Program-made: the position numbers and the translations under genes
Notes under the pieces: generated by a model
The model's database searches: none
Seen by the model: only the letters and a program-made list of their open reading frames with translations
Told to the model about the DNA's origin: nothing
From: Rhodovulum sulfidophilum DSM 1374
GTDB lineage: Bacteria; Pseudomonadota; Alphaproteobacteria; Rhodobacterales; Rhodobacteraceae
Direction of reading: 5' to 3'
Assembly (NCBI RefSeq): GCF_001633165.1
Contig: NZ_CP015418.1
Span: 3,596,001 to 3,660,000, forward strand
Length of the DNA: 64,000 bases
Part shown: piece after piece, positions 17,842 through 28,921 of the stretch
Numbering within the stretch: position 1 is the stretch's first letter
Layout of the letters: every line of letters starts with the position of its first letter

Positions 17842-17975
17842 GGCGCGCCCGCCGCGCGGGAGCGTCCATGCCCTGATGCTGAGGTAAGAAAGATCTCGGT
17901 GACCGCGACGGAGCGCGGCCGGGGTCAGGACGGTGGCTGGTTCGGAAAGGGCTGGTCTGGAAAGACGCTGGCCGC

Positions 17976-17993
17976 GGCCTGAGGGATCAGGCC
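17976..17993 (-). other. Hairpin after the 34-residue ORF
   Basis: GGCCTGA (17976-17982) and TCAGGCC (17987-17993) form a perfect 7-bp stem with a GGGA loop, 7 bases beyond the stop of the small ORF at 18001. No T run follows on the minus strand, so it is not a classical terminator; it may stabilise or process the message. Confidence 0.35.
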
Positions 17994-18000
17994 TGCCGGG

Positions 18001-18105
18001 TCATCGCTGCGAGGGGTCTCGCTTCGATGCGCCGGCGCCGATATCACGCAAGCCAGCCAGATAGCTGCCGAAACGCCAACGGAATGCGCGATAGGTGATG
18101 ATCAT
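18001..18105 (-). CDS. 34-residue small protein
   Basis: A very short ORF with an excellent Shine-Dalgarno (GGGAGG, 6 bases before the ATG at 18105). The product is basic and amphipathic: MIITYRAFRWRFGSYLAG followed by LRDIGAGASKRDPSQR. The LRDIG element recalls DUF1127-type small proteins. Position between cmk and rpsA, its strong ribosome-binding site and a hairpin just after the stop argue for real expression. The function is unknown. Confidence 0.5.
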   Translation of the reverse strand: MIITYRAFRWRFGSYLAGLRDIGAGASKRDPSQR

Positions 18106-18231
18106 GTCACGCCTCCCTGAGCTTGCGTGTTTCGGACCCGGCAACCATGGCAGCGGCATTCCGAATCGACAAGCCCCGGAGGGCGCCATCGGCGGAACTG
18201 CGGCCTTCGGGCCACAGCGGCCCGGCACCGC

Positions 18232-18843
18232 TCAGGCCGGGTGGCGGGTCCGGATCGTCTCGATGGCGGCCCCGACCGCCGCCTCGATGCTCAGCCGCGA
18301 GGTGTCGAGAATGACGGCATCCTCGGCCGGGCGCAGCGGTGCCGTGGCGCGGGCGCTGTCGCGGGCATCGCGTTCGCGCATCTCGGCCAGCACCTCCTCA
18401 AAGCTGGTCTCGACGCCCTTCTGGCGAAGCTCGAGAAACCGCCGCTCGGCCCGCACCTCGTCCGAGGCGGTGACGAAAAGCTTCGCGGGCGCTTCGGGAC
18501 AGATCACCGTGCCGATGTCGCGCCCGTCCAGAACCGCGCCGCCCGCCCGCGCCGCGAAGGCGCGCTGGAAATCGACCAGCGCCGCGCGCACCTCGGGGAT
18601 CGCCGCGACCTTGCTGGCGGCCTGGGCCACCTCGGGCGCGCGCAGATCGCCGCGCCCGAGCACCGATGGCTCGAGCGTCCGCGCCGCCTCGACCGGGTCG
18701 AGCCCGTCCAGCATCCGCGCCCCCACCGCCCGGTACAGAAGCCCGGTATCCAGATGGGCAAAGCCGAAATGCGCCGCGACCGCACGGCTGATCGTGCCCT
18801 TGCCCGCCGCCGCAGGGCCGTCAATGGCGACCGTGAAACTCAT
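18232..18843 (-). CDS. cmk: Cytidylate kinase
   Basis: Cmk phosphorylates CMP and dCMP. The 203-residue protein has the P-loop GPAAAGKGT near the N-terminus, the [11 protein letters not shown] substrate segment, [22 protein letters not shown] and [11 protein letters not shown]. Its start overlaps the GFA gene stop by 4 bases, making an aroA-GFA-cmk unit. Confidence 0.95.
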   Translation of the reverse strand: MSFTVAIDGPAAAGKGTISRAVAAHFGFAHLDTGLLYRAVGARMLDGLDPVEAARTLEPSVLGRGDLRAPEVAQAASKVAAIPEVRAALVDFQRAFAARAGGAVLDGRDIGTVICPEAPAKLFVTASDEVRAERRFLELRQKGVETSFEEVLAEMRERDARDSARATAPLRPAEDAVILDTSRLSIEAAVGAAIETIRTRHPA

Positions 18844-19232
18844 GCAATATCCTCCGGCAGCCCCGGCGCCTGCGGCAGCCCGTCCGTGATCTCGTAATAG
18901 GCGCCCTTGTCGGCACAGAAGATATGCGCCGCCATCCGGATCCCCGGATCGCCGTCAAGCGTGCCCGCGAACACCGCCAGATAGTCTTGCCCGCCGTCCC
19001 AGAACAGATTCGACCCGCAGACCGGACAGAACCCGCGCTGCGCCCCGGCCGAAGAGGCATACCACAGCACCTCGCCCTCGATGACGAGATCGTCGCGCAG
19101 AACCGTGGTGGCGGCGACATGATGGCCGCTGGCCTTGCGGCACTGACTGCAATGGCAGGCGACAACCGGGCTGAGCGGCCCGTCGATCCGGTAGCGGACC
19201 CTGCCGCAAAGGCAGCTTCCCGTCACGGTCAT
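18840..19232 (-). CDS. GFA-family zinc protein
   Basis: A 130-residue member of the glutathione-dependent formaldehyde-activating/CENP-V family. Zinc-ligand clusters are SCLCGRVRY (Cys7, Cys9), [12 protein letters not shown] and [12 protein letters not shown]. Many relatives have no demonstrated GSH-formaldehyde activity. The gene is wedged into the aroA-cmk pair with 4-base overlaps on both sides (19229-19232 and 18840-18843), so it is fully coupled to them. Confidence 0.88.
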   Translation of the reverse strand: MTVTGSCLCGRVRYRIDGPLSPVVACHCSQCRKASGHHVAATTVLRDDLVIEGEVLWYASSAGAQRGFCPVCGSNLFWDGGQDYLAVFAGTLDGDPGIRMAAHIFCADKGAYYEITDGLPQAPGLPEDIA

Positions 19233-20581
19233 TCAGCCCCCCGCGCGAACGCGGCACCAAGAGCCGCCATGAGCCCCTCGAAGATCGGAAAGGAGGTCGC
19301 GATCGGCCCGCCATCGTCGATCGAGACCGGCCGTTGCGACGCCAGCCCCGCGCAGAGGAAGGACATCGCGATCCGGTGATCCAGATGGGTGGCGCAGGTC
19401 GCATCCCCCGGCAGGCTGCCCGGGCCGTGGCCATGGACGATCATCCAGTCCTCGCCCTCCTCGACCTCGGCGCCGCAGGCCCGGAGCCCCGTCACCATCG
19501 CCGCGATCCGGTCGCATTCCTTGACCCGCAGCTCGCCGATGCCGCGCATCACCGTCGCGCCGTCGGCAAAGGCCGCGACCACGGCAAGGATCGGGTATTC
19601 GTCGATCATCGAGGGCGCGCGTTCGGGCGGCACCTCGATCCCCGTCATGTCGGGCGAGAACCGGGCGCGCAGATCGGCCACCGGCTCGCCGCCCTCCTCG
19701 CGCGCGTTCTCGTAGCTCAAATCGGCGCCCATCTCGCGCAGGGTGGTGAAAAGCCCCGCCCTAGTCGGGTTCAGCCCGATCCCCGGCACCAGCACGTCCG
19801 AGCCCTCGACGATGAGCCCCGCCGCCACCGGGAAGGCGGCCGAACTGGGATCTCGCGGCACCGCGATGGTCTGAGGACGAAGCTCGGGATGGCCGGTCAG
19901 CACGATGGCCCGGCCCTCGGCCCCGTCCTCGACCCTGAGCGTCGCGCCGAAGCCCGCCAGCATCCGCTCGGTATGGTCGCGCGTCGCCTCGCGCTCGATC
20001 ACCACGGTCTCGCCGGGGGCGTTCAGCCCGGCCAGCAGCACCGCCGACTTGACCTGCGCCGAGGGCACCGGCACGGCGTAGCGCACCGGCACCGGCTCGG
20101 CCGCGCCGATCAGCGTCATCGGCAGCCGTCCGCCCTGCCGCCCGAAGGCGCGGGTGCCGAAAAGCGCCAGCGGCTCGGTCACCCGCCCCATCGGCCGCTT
20201 CCGAAGCGAGGCATCGCCGGTGAAGGTCGCGGTCACGGGCGAGGTCGCCATCGCCCCCATGATCAGCCGCACCCCGGTGCCGGAATTGCCGCAATCGATC
20301 ACATCCGGGGGCTCGGCGAAGCCGCCAACGCCCACGCCCTGAACGGTCCATGCCCCGGGCCCTTCATGGGTCACCTCGGCCCCGAAAGCCCGCATCGCCC
20401 TTGCGGTATCGAGCACGTCCTGGCCCTCGAGCAGCCCCGAGATCCGGGTCTCGCCGACCGCAAGCGCGCCGAGGATCAGCGCGCGATGGCTGATCGACTT
20501 GTCGCCGGGCACCACGGCCTCGCCCTTCAGCGGGCCGGAACGGCAGGCGGTCATCGGGATCGGATCGCCATGGGCGGACAT
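19229..20581 (-). CDS. aroA: 3-phosphoshikimate 1-carboxyvinyltransferase (EPSP synthase, class II-like)
   Basis: EPSP synthase joins shikimate 3-phosphate and PEP in aromatic amino acid synthesis. The 450-residue sequence follows the class II (CP4-like) pattern throughout: [66 protein letters not shown] and [13 protein letters not shown]. At the glyphosate-determining site it reads GNSGTG (98-103), with Gly where CP4 has Ala. GAGGAG precedes the ATG. It heads the aroA-GFA-cmk unit. Confidence 0.96.
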   Translation of the reverse strand: MSAHGDPIPMTACRSGPLKGEAVVPGDKSISHRALILGALAVGETRISGLLEGQDVLDTARAMRAFGAEVTHEGPGAWTVQGVGVGGFAEPPDVIDCGNSGTGVRLIMGAMATSPVTATFTGDASLRKRPMGRVTEPLALFGTRAFGRQGGRLPMTLIGAAEPVPVRYAVPVPSAQVKSAVLLAGLNAPGETVVIEREATRDHTERMLAGFGATLRVEDGAEGRAIVLTGHPELRPQTIAVPRDPSSAAFPVAAGLIVEGSDVLVPGIGLNPTRAGLFTTLREMGADLSYENAREEGGEPVADLRARFSPDMTGIEVPPERAPSMIDEYPILAVVAAFADGATVMRGIGELRVKECDRIAAMVTGLRACGAEVEEGEDWMIVHGHGPGSLPGDATCATHLDHRIAMSFLCAGLASQRPVSIDDGGPIATSFPIFEGLMAALGAAFARGAE

Positions 20582-20654
20582 GCGGGGAGCTCCTCGGACT
20601 GGTCCCCCGGGGCTTACCCAATGGCGAAGGAGCCGTCCAGCCTCGGCTCCTGCC

Positions 20655-21713
20655 TTACGCCTCGCCCAGCCAGATCGCGGGGTTGGTCTCGGCGATCCGG
20701 CGGAACGACGCCTCGCCCAGGGCCGCCCGCAGCCGGATCGCGACCGCCTTCTCCGACAGGTCCTGCTGCCGGGTCATGTAGAAATCCGACCCGAACAGGA
20801 TGCGCGAGGCCAGCCGCTCGCGCTCGAGGAACAGCTTCAAAAGCGGCATGCAGGCGGCAAACCTGAAAAGCGTGTAGGAAATATCGGTGAAAAGATTGGG
20901 ATAGGCGCCGCTCTCGATCATGTCGGCAATCGAGATCGCCCAGTTCCGCCGCCGCGCCTCGGGATCGAGCGGGTCGAGCCCCTCGCCCAGATAGGACAGC
21001 CAGTCGCGGTCGCCACCGAAATGCGCAAGACACAGCCTGAGGTCGGGAAAGGCCCGCAGGACCGGCACATGCGCCACGGGATCGGTCACCGCATCGGCCC
21101 GCGCCCGGCTCCAGCGCCGGTTCCTGACCCCGCCGCGCGAGCAATGCGAGACGACCGGAAGCCCACGTTCGACACAAAGCGGATAGACCTCGCGCATCAG
21201 GATCTCGTGGCTCGGTGCATAGCCGAGCCGGGGGTAGATCTTGACGCCGCGAAAGCCGTATTCGTCGAGACAGCGCCGAAGCTCGGCCACCGCGCCCGGC
21301 CGGTCGGGATGGATGGTGGCGAAGGGGATGACGCGATGTCCGACCTGCGGATCCCGGCTCAGCTCGTAAAGCTCGCGTTGCTGCGCCTCGAGCCCGACCG
21401 CCACCGGCCCGTAGCCGCAAAAGGCCAGATCCATCGGCAAGACCACGAAACGCGCGCTGTCGGGATAGTGCCGCAGCACCTCCAGGAACACCGCGCGCTG
21501 GCTGTCGCGGCAGCCGATGTCGCAGAAATGCTCGAGCCGCAGCAGCGCCTCATGGGCCCCTTCCCAGGGCAGCAGCCGCGCCGCCCCGCGCAAGCCGCGC
21601 AAGAGCCCCGGCCAGGCCCGGAGCGCGGCCACCGGCGGCGCCGGATAGCAAAGCGGCGCATGGGCGGCGGTGAAGGTATGGATGTGGCAGTTGGTGATCC
21701 GGATATCGGACAT
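20655..21713 (-). CDS. Amidohydrolase-family TIM-barrel metal hydrolase
   Basis: A 352-residue amidohydrolase_2-type protein. It has the N-terminal metal motif HIH (residues 10-12), a second histidine region (VVSHCSRGG), [10 protein letters not shown] and the late aspartate in ILFGSDFYM. The substrate is not recognisable; relatives include ACMS decarboxylase-like and uncharacterised hydrolases. GGAAGGGGG lies before the ATG. It stands alone between trmB and aroA. Confidence 0.82.
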   Translation of the reverse strand: MSDIRITNCHIHTFTAAHAPLCYPAPPVAALRAWPGLLRGLRGAARLLPWEGAHEALLRLEHFCDIGCRDSQRAVFLEVLRHYPDSARFVVLPMDLAFCGYGPVAVGLEAQQRELYELSRDPQVGHRVIPFATIHPDRPGAVAELRRCLDEYGFRGVKIYPRLGYAPSHEILMREVYPLCVERGLPVVSHCSRGGVRNRRWSRARADAVTDPVAHVPVLRAFPDLRLCLAHFGGDRDWLSYLGEGLDPLDPEARRRNWAISIADMIESGAYPNLFTDISYTLFRFAACMPLLKLFLERERLASRILFGSDFYMTRQQDLSEKAVAIRLRAALGEASFRRIAETNPAIWLGEA

Positions 21714-21857
21714 GACGCCCCCTTCCGCGTCCGCCGGAAAAGGCGCCGGCCCCTGCCAGCGCCCGCGCGGATCGCTTACGGGCTTCTTCTTGGTCCAAAT
21801 ACCCTGACGCGACCTTGCCCCCGCGCGCGCTGCCCGGGGCCGTGGGCGCGCAACGGC

Positions 21858-22607
21858 TCAGCGCCGGCGGAAGGTCAGATAATGCGGCACCCGCCCCTCG
21901 CGCAGCGCCTTCTGCTCGTATCGGGTCGAGATCCAGTCACCCCAGGGCCGCCGCCAGTCCTCGGCCCCCTCGGCCAGCCAGTCGAAACCGGCCTTCGGCA
22001 CCTCGACCAGGGTCTGGCGCACATAATCGGGAATATCCGTCGCAACCCGGAACTGGCTGCCCGGCTTCAGCACCCGCGCCAGCGGCTCAAGGAATTCCGG
22101 CGTGACAAAGCGCCGCCGGTGATGGCGCGTCTTCGGCCAGGGATCGGGATACAGGAGGAAGGCGCGCGAGATGCTGGCCTCGGGCAGCACGTCGAAGAGA
22201 TCGCGCACATCGCCCGGATGCACCGCCAGATTGTCGACCCCGGCCGCGCGGATCTTGCCCAGCAGCATGGCGACGCCGTTGATGAAGGGCTCGCAGCCGA
22301 TGATCGCGGCGTCACGATGGGTCGCGGCCTGATGCACCATATGCTCGCCGCCGCCAAACCCCACCTCCAGCCAGACCTCGCGCCCGCCGAAGCGCGCCTC
22401 GAGATCGATCGGCACACGGTCCGGATTCTCGTCCCAGTCCACCGCCCCCGGCGCCAGCGCCGCCAGATCGCTGTCGAGATAGTCCTTCTGGCTCGGCCGG
22501 AGCGTCTTGCCATGGCGCCGGCCATAGAAATTCCGCCAGGCGCGCGCGGGCGCTCCGCCTTCGGTGTCGGGGGTATGGTCGGGGCTCTTGCGGGTCTCGT
22601 CGCTCAT
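21858..22607 (-). CDS. trmB: tRNA (guanine-N7-)-methyltransferase TrmB
   Basis: TrmB makes m7G46 in the tRNA variable loop using SAM. The 249-residue protein has NFYGRRHGKTL, the SAM-binding EVGFGGGEHM, and the family hallmark YPDPWPKTRHHRRRFV, ending in ATDIPDYV and STRYEQKALREGR. The frame stays open through metK; the ATG at 22607 (or 22619, four residues longer) is the reasonable start, though neither has a good ribosome-binding site. It follows metK, the source of its cofactor, by 140 bases. Confidence 0.94.
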   Translation of the reverse strand: MSDETRKSPDHTPDTEGGAPARAWRNFYGRRHGKTLRPSQKDYLDSDLAALAPGAVDWDENPDRVPIDLEARFGGREVWLEVGFGGGEHMVHQAATHRDAAIIGCEPFINGVAMLLGKIRAAGVDNLAVHPGDVRDLFDVLPEASISRAFLLYPDPWPKTRHHRRRFVTPEFLEPLARVLKPGSQFRVATDIPDYVRQTLVEVPKAGFDWLAEGAEDWRRPWGDWISTRYEQKALREGRVPHYLTFRRR

Positions 22608-22747
22608 CGGCCGCGCCATAGGCCGCGCCCGGCCCGCGGTCAAGCGCCGAGCGCATCCGCGGCACGGCAAGGGCGCGCACCTTGCGGCGCGCGCCCCCCG
22701 TGAAACTCGGACCGATGCGCCGGGACAGGCCCGGCACCGGCGCCGTC

Positions 22748-23914
<1,167 letters not shown>

Positions 23915-23920
23915 GGAAAG

Positions 23921-23967
23921 GCGCTCCGTTATGCTATCCCCGCCACGCCAGGAAGCCGTTGTGACGG
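23921..23967 (-). ncRNA. SAM/SAH riboswitch of metK
   Basis: Read on the minus strand, the leader contains TCACAACGGCTTCCTGGCG (23964 downwards) followed by a GTGGCG strand that closes the P1 stem, then GGAGC (23927-23923) 8 bases before the metK ATG. This is the conserved core of the SAM/SAH motif, which is known from Rhodobacterales metK leaders. In that class the GGAGC strand pairs into a pseudoknot and is also the ribosome-binding site. Binding of SAM or SAH therefore blocks initiation. The match is by eye to the published consensus. Confidence 0.9.
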
Positions 23968-24011
23968 TTCGACCGTTTGGGTCTACGCCCCGGTATCTCA
24001 GGACGCAATGT

Positions 24012-25529
24012 CTATTTCATGGCGCGGGTTGCGACGAAAAAGGCCAATCCCAGACAAAGCAGAATCAGGACCGGCGCGTCACCGGTCCGGGCATAGGGCG
24101 TTTCATCCAGCGCCGGGGGCAACGGCGCGGTGATCTGACCGGCGCGCCCCAGCGGCAGGCTGGCAAGCACCCGGCCGCGAGCGTCGATCACCGCCGAGAC
24201 CCCGGTATTGGCCGCGCGCAGGAAGGGCAGACCGGTCTCGACCGCCCTCAGCCGGGCCAGCGCCAGATGCTGATAGGGGCCGGTCCGGGTCCCGAACCAG
24301 GCGTCATTGGTCACCTGCAGGATCCAGCGCGGCCGCGCGGTTCCACGCAGATCCTGCGGAAACACCGCCTCGTAGCAGATCAGCGGCAGCGCCTGCCCGA
24401 GACGCGCCCCGAGATCGAGCAGCCGCGGCCCCGGCCCCGGCGCATAGCCGTAGACGTCATTCGCCGCGAGCCCCCGGATGCCGAACCGCCCGAGCAGTGA
24501 AGCCCCCGGAATATACTCGCCGAAAGGCACCAGGTGATGCTTGTCGTAAAGCCCCAGAAGCCGCCCGCCCGCACCGATCACCGCGAGGCTGTTATAGGCC
24601 AAGGGCCCGTCTGAACGCTGGATCCCCGCCGCGACCGGCACGCCGCCCGCCGCCCGGGCAATCTGCCCGAGCCCGTCCCCGGCGTTTTCGAGCCAGAACG
24701 GCACGGCGGTTTCGGGCCAGACGATCAGGTCGGGCGGCGGGTCGCCCGGCTCGGCGGTATAGGCAAGCTGACGCTCCCAGAAGACCGGGATCATGTCGCG
24801 CCGCCATTTCAGATGTTGCGCCGCATTGGGCTGGATCAGACGCACCTGCGGCGGATCGGGCTCTGCCGGCACCCGAGCCGCCTCGCGCGCCCAGCCCCAG
24901 AGCCCGAGCCCCGCCACCGCCGCCACCGCGAGCCCCGCGCCGAGGCTCCGGCCGGGTCCGACCGGCAGCAGGACCGGCAGGGCCGCGACCAGAAGCGTGA
25001 CGAGGGTCAGTCCGTATTGCCCGGTCAGCGCCGCCAGCTGCATCTGCGGCGCCCCGATCCAGACATGGCCCGGCAATGCCCAGGGAAAGCCGGTCAGCAC
25101 ATAGCCGCGCGCCAGTTCCGCCGCAGACAGCGCCAGAACGAAGGCCAGCGCCCGGCCGCGCGGCCCCCGCCCCGCCCATCCGGCAAAGGCCCCGGCCGCG
25201 CCCCAGAACAGCGCCAGTCCGGCCGCCATCAGGATCAGCGCAAAGGGTGCCATCCAGCCGTCATGGCGGATATCGACAAGAAAGGGCTCGACAATCCAGG
25301 ACAACGCCAGCGCGAAATGGCCCGCACCACCCGCCCAGGCGATCCGCGCCGAGCGGCCGGGCGTGCCCCCCCGAGCGACCAGCCAGATCAGGCCGGCCAG
25401 CGCGCAAAGCGCCAGCGGCCAGAGCGACCAAGGGGCCTGGCCCAGTGCAAGCCCCAGCCCCAGCCCGAAGGCCGCCCAGGTGGGCCAGGCGGGCCGGGCG
25501 AAAACCCGGCGGAACCGAGCGGGCCGCAT
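24012..25529 (-). CDS. lnt: Apolipoprotein N-acyltransferase
   Basis: Lnt adds the third acyl chain to bacterial lipoproteins in the inner membrane. The 505-residue protein begins with about seven hydrophobic helices (residues 15-215) and continues with a nitrilase domain. The catalytic triad is visible as Glu in [11 protein letters not shown], Lys in [12 protein letters not shown] and Cys in [15 protein letters not shown]-terminal membrane helix ([14 protein letters not shown]) closes it. It starts 5 bases after corC, part of the ybeY-corC-lnt run. Confidence 0.96.
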   Translation of the reverse strand: MRPARFRRVFARPAWPTWAAFGLGLGLALGQAPWSLWPLALCALAGLIWLVARGGTPGRSARIAWAGGAGHFALALSWIVEPFLVDIRHDGWMAPFALILMAAGLALFWGAAGAFAGWAGRGPRGRALAFVLALSAAELARGYVLTGFPWALPGHVWIGAPQMQLAALTGQYGLTLVTLLVAALPVLLPVGPGRSLGAGLAVAAVAGLGLWGWAREAARVPAEPDPPQVRLIQPNAAQHLKWRRDMIPVFWERQLAYTAEPGDPPPDLIVWPETAVPFWLENAGDGLGQIARAAGGVPVAAGIQRSDGPLAYNSLAVIGAGGRLLGLYDKHHLVPFGEYIPGASLLGRFGIRGLAANDVYGYAPGPGPRLLDLGARLGQALPLICYEAVFPQDLRGTARPRWILQVTNDAWFGTRTGPYQHLALARLRAVETGLPFLRAANTGVSAVIDARGRVLASLPLGRAGQITAPLPPALDETPYARTGDAPVLILLCLGLAFFVATRAMK

Positions 25530-25534
25530 TCGGG

Positions 25535-26440
25535 TCAGGCTGTGGCCGCAGCGGCGGCGGTCGCCTCGGGCAGACGCACCCGCAGCCGCTTGATCCGGCG
25601 CGGATCGGCATCGACCACCTCGAACTCGGCGCCCGAGGCATGGCGGATCACCTCGCCGCGCGCGGGCACCCGGCCGATCATCATGAAGATCAGCCCGCCG
25701 AGCGAATCGACCTCTTCCTCTTCCTCGGCATCGAGCAGCCGCATGCCGATCTCGTCCTCGAAGGCGTCGAGCGGCGCGCGGGCCTGCACCAGGTAGACCC
25801 CGGGCTTCTCGACGATCCAGAGCGAGCCCTCGTCGATGTCATGCTCGTCCTCGATCTCGCCGACGACCTGCTCGATCAGGTCCTCGATGGTCACCAGACC
25901 GTCGACCCCGCCATATTCGTCGATCACCAGCGCCATGTGCATCCGCTGGCTCTGCATCTTCTGCAACAGCACCCCGATCGGCATCGAGGGCGGCGCGTAA
26001 AGCAGCGGGCGGATCATGTCCTTCAGCACGAAGGGCGTGTCCTTGCCGTTGAAGCCGTGGCGCAGCGCGAAATCCTTGAGATGCACCATGCCCACGGGCG
26101 AATCCAGCGTGCCGTCATAGACCGGCAGCCGGGTCAGCCCCGACTCGCGGAAGACCTGCACCAGATCCTCCATCGAGACATCGAGCGGCACCGCGTCGAT
26201 CTCGGCCTTCGGAACCGCAACATCCTCGACCCGCATCTTCGCGAGATTGCCAATGCCATGGGTAAGCGCCGGTCGCGCGATCCCGTTGCCCAAAGCGTGG
26301 TCTCCGCCCTCTTCGGAATGCTCGGCGCCTGCAGGCAGGATCGCCGCTACCAGCCGGCCCAGAAGGCCCCGGCTGTCCAGATTGTCGGTGTCTAGCGCGC
26401 CCTGCGCGGCCCTAGACGACCCGTCCGTCTCGTCGCCCAT
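25535..26440 (-). CDS. corC: CorC/HlyC-family CBS-domain protein
   Basis: A 301-residue cytoplasmic protein with paired CBS domains (about 65-190, including [27 protein letters not shown] and [44 protein letters not shown]) and a C-terminal CorC_HlyC domain. It lacks the DUF21 membrane part, as does enteric CorC, which is linked to magnesium/cobalt efflux. The ATG at 26440 with AAGGA is preferred to the TTG three bases upstream. It lies between ybeY and lnt, as in many proteobacteria. Confidence 0.92.
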   Translation of the reverse strand: MGDETDGSSRAAQGALDTDNLDSRGLLGRLVAAILPAGAEHSEEGGDHALGNGIARPALTHGIGNLAKMRVEDVAVPKAEIDAVPLDVSMEDLVQVFRESGLTRLPVYDGTLDSPVGMVHLKDFALRHGFNGKDTPFVLKDMIRPLLYAPPSMPIGVLLQKMQSQRMHMALVIDEYGGVDGLVTIEDLIEQVVGEIEDEHDIDEGSLWIVEKPGVYLVQARAPLDAFEDEIGMRLLDAEEEEEVDSLGGLIFMMIGRVPARGEVIRHASGAEFEVVDADPRRIKRLRVRLPEATAAAAATA

Positions 26441-26477
26441 CAATCCTTACCGAAATTCCCGGGCACTTTGACCCGTC

Positions 26478-26978
26478 TCAATCATATGGGTCAGTGAGAC
26501 CTAGCTTGGCAAGTATTTCCACCTCGATCCCTTCCATAAGGGCGGCGTCCCGCGACCGGACATGGTCATATCCCAACAGATGCAGGCAGCCATGTACCAT
26601 CAGATGGGTTACGTGATCGTTAAACGGCTTGCCCTGCTCGCGCGCCTCGCGGAGGCAGGTTTCCCAGGCGATGGCGATATCGCCCAGTTCCACAGGCGCG
26701 CCCTCGATTTCGGGCTCAGGCGGCAGCGGCGCATCGCCATCCGCCTCGGCGGCCAGATCCTCGGTCGGCCAGGACAGCACATTGGTCGGCGCGGATTTGC
26801 CGCGAAAGCTGGCATTGAGCCCGGCGATGCGCATATCGTCGCAGGCCAGCAGGCTGATCTCATGCGCGTCGGGATCGAACCCCAGATGCGCCAGCGTCTC
26901 GCGGCAGGCGGTTTCGGCCAGCCGGTCCAGCCCGGCCTCGGCCCAGCGCGCATCCTCGAACAGAATCTCGATAGTCAT
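26478..26978 (-). CDS. ybeY: Endoribonuclease YbeY
   Basis: YbeY is a zinc endoribonuclease in 16S rRNA 3' processing and ribosome quality control. The 166-residue protein has the triple-histidine metal motif HLMVHGCLHLLGYDH, plus NASFRGKSAPTNVLSWP and LGDIAIAWETC. The ATG at 26978 gives the usual start MTIEILFED; the open frame above it is not family-like. It is flanked by phoH (66 bases upstream) and corC. Confidence 0.95.
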   Translation of the reverse strand: MTIEILFEDARWAEAGLDRLAETACRETLAHLGFDPDAHEISLLACDDMRIAGLNASFRGKSAPTNVLSWPTEDLAAEADGDAPLPPEPEIEGAPVELGDIAIAWETCLREAREQGKPFNDHVTHLMVHGCLHLLGYDHVRSRDAALMEGIEVEILAKLGLTDPYD

Positions 26979-27044
26979 GGCCGCGGGATCTACCGCGAAA
27001 CCGCGCCGCGCAACAGGGCCTTCCAAGCGCCCCGACCGCGCGGC

Positions 27045-28058
27045 TCAGGTCTTCGCGTCATCGGCGTCATAGGCCTCGATGATCCGGGCCACCAGCGGAT
27101 GGCGCACCACGTCCCTGGCCGTGAAATAGCTGAACGAGATGTTGTCGATCGGCTTCAGCAACCGTTCGGCATCGGCCAGCCCGCTCGAGACCCCGCGCGG
27201 CAGATCAACCTGGGACCGGTCGCCGGTGATCACCATGCGGCTGCCCTCGCCCAGACGGGTCAGGAACATCTTCATCTGCATGGTGGTGGCGTTCTGCGCC
27301 TCGTCGAGCACCACGAAGGCATTGGCCAGCGTCCGGCCGCGCATGAAGGCCAGGGGCGCGATCTCGATCCGCTTCTCCTCGATCAGCTTGGCCAGCTGGC
27401 GCCCCGGCAGGAAATCGTGCAGCGCGTCGTAAAGCGGCTGCATGTAGGGATCGACCTTCTCCTTCATGTCGCCGGGGAGAAAGCCCAGCCGCTCGCCCGC
27501 CTCGACGGCGGGACGGCTGAGGATGATGCGGTCGACATGGCCGCCGATGAACATGTTCACCGCCACCGCCACCGCGATATAGGTCTTGCCGGTCCCGGCC
27601 GGACCGATCCCGAAGCAAAGCTCGTTCTCCTGCAGCGCCCGGACATAGGCCTTCTGGGCCTCGGTGCGCGGCTCGACCACCTTCTTGCGGGTATGGATCT
27701 CGATGCGCCCGCCCTGGAACATCTCGAGCTGATCGCCCGCCCCCGCCTCGGGGCCGGCGGCCTCGCCAAGCCGGAGCGCGCCGTCGATATCGCCCGCCTC
27801 GACCGGCTGGCCGGTCTCGAGCCGGGCGTAAAGCTGTTGCAGGACCATCGCCGCCTGCCCGCGCGCCTCGGGGTCGCCGACAATCGCAAGACGATTGCCG
27901 CGCCGCGGGATATGCACGCCAAGCTTGTGTTCGATCTGCGCCAGATTGCGGTCGAATTCGCCGCAAAGGTCGATCAGAAGGCGGTTGTCCGGAAACTCGA
28001 GCAACATCTCGTGGACGTCCTCGGTCTGCGGCGGGGGGGTCAGAGCGCTGATGCCCAA
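27045..28058 (-). CDS. phoH: PhoH-like ATPase
   Basis: A 337-residue PhoH-family protein with an N-terminal KH-like region (about 20-110) and a C-terminal P-loop ATPase: GPAGTGKTY (Walker A) and AFVVLDEAQN (Walker B), then TGDRSQVDLPRGVSSGL. It is presumed to act in RNA metabolism with YbeY. The start is most likely the TTG at 28058 (LGISALTPPPQTED), with GGAG 8 bases upstream; the frame stays open further up but without conserved sequence. Confidence 0.93.
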   Translation of the reverse strand: MGISALTPPPQTEDVHEMLLEFPDNRLLIDLCGEFDRNLAQIEHKLGVHIPRRGNRLAIVGDPEARGQAAMVLQQLYARLETGQPVEAGDIDGALRLGEAAGPEAGAGDQLEMFQGGRIEIHTRKKVVEPRTEAQKAYVRALQENELCFGIGPAGTGKTYIAVAVAVNMFIGGHVDRIILSRPAVEAGERLGFLPGDMKEKVDPYMQPLYDALHDFLPGRQLAKLIEEKRIEIAPLAFMRGRTLANAFVVLDEAQNATTMQMKMFLTRLGEGSRMVITGDRSQVDLPRGVSSGLADAERLLKPIDNISFSYFTARDVVRHPLVARIIEAYDADDAKT

Positions 28059-28482
28059 TAAAGACTCCGTCGGTCTAGGTTGCGCAGATATGGTGCCAAC
28101 GCCCCGGGGGCGGCGCAAGCCATAGCTGCCATGTTTCACCCAGTTGATACATGAATCCCAAAGATCGTGATCGCAGCGGGCAGTCCCGCCGCCCCTCCGC
28201 CCAGCCAGCAGGCATTCCGCGAACCGGGCGGCCGGACCGGGCCCCGGTTCGTCGGCGCAGGCTTTCGGCGGGCATCCGCCGTCGCGGCCCGCATCGCGTT
28301 TCGGCCACTGGAACGGACTGCTAGGAGGAGGGCAGGTGCGGCAGACCGCCGCCCCACCCGATACCCGTGCGGCTCCGGCCCGGACGGCCGCCGCCTTCCC
28401 GCACCCCGCGGGACGCGGAGGCAGCCCCCGGCCCCCGGCGCCGCACATCTTTCGTCTCGAGCCCGCAAAGGACCCGATCCGC
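28059..28482. other. Intergenic region between phoH and a membrane protein gene
   Basis: About 420 bases separate the divergent phoH and the membrane protein at 28483. Long open frames on both strands are products of GC bias. On the minus strand a 25-codon ORF starting MYQLGETWQLW ends 16 bases before the phoH TTG; it has no convincing ribosome-binding site. Promoters for both neighbours should be here but are not obvious. Confidence 0.4.
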
Positions 28483-28848
28483 ATGTCTACCGATCCCGAA
28501 CCCCAAAACTCCGCCGAACTCCTGTCCGAAGAAAAGATGCCGCTGATCGCCTATGCGCTTTACATCATCGGCGTGATCTTCCCGCTCTTGACCCTGGCCG
28601 GGCTGATCCTTGCCTACCTCAAGCGCGGCGAGGCTCCGGACTGGCACAAGGGCCACTACACCTATCTGATCCGCACCTTCTGGATCGGCCTGCTGATCTC
28701 GTTTGTCGGCCTCATCCTGACCTTCGTCGGCATCGGTGTCCTCGTGCTGATCGCCTGCGGGGTCTGGTATCTGGTGCGCACGATCAAGGGCCTGCTGCGG
28801 TTCAACAGCCGCCGCCCGATCGACAATCCGACCACCTGGCTGATCTGA
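28483..28848 (+). CDS. DUF4870/Tic20-like small membrane protein
   Basis: A 121-residue protein with an acidic N-terminus (MSTDPEPQNSAELLSEEK) and three to four hydrophobic helices at about 22-45 and 62-105. The layout, with LIAYALYIIGVIFPLLTLAGLILAYLKRG and a central GHYTYLIRTFWIG, resembles DUF4870-type membrane proteins common beside other genes in Rhodobacterales. The function is unknown. The ATG with AAAGGA upstream was chosen over upstream in-frame codons of biased composition. Confidence 0.72.
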   Translation: MSTDPEPQNSAELLSEEKMPLIAYALYIIGVIFPLLTLAGLILAYLKRGEAPDWHKGHYTYLIRTFWIGLLISFVGLILTFVGIGVLVLIACGVWYLVRTIKGLLRFNSRRPIDNPTTWLI

Positions 28849-28921
28849 GCCCGCCCCGGAAGACAGCCTCGAACACAGCGACACCGGCCCGTTGCGGCCG
28901 GTGTCCCGCCCGGCCCCGGGC

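Noticed and set aside
28075..28143. Tryptophan-containing 25-codon ORF upstream of phoH as a leader peptide
   Set aside because: No Shine-Dalgarno, no attenuator-like hairpin or T run, and phoH gives no reason for such control.
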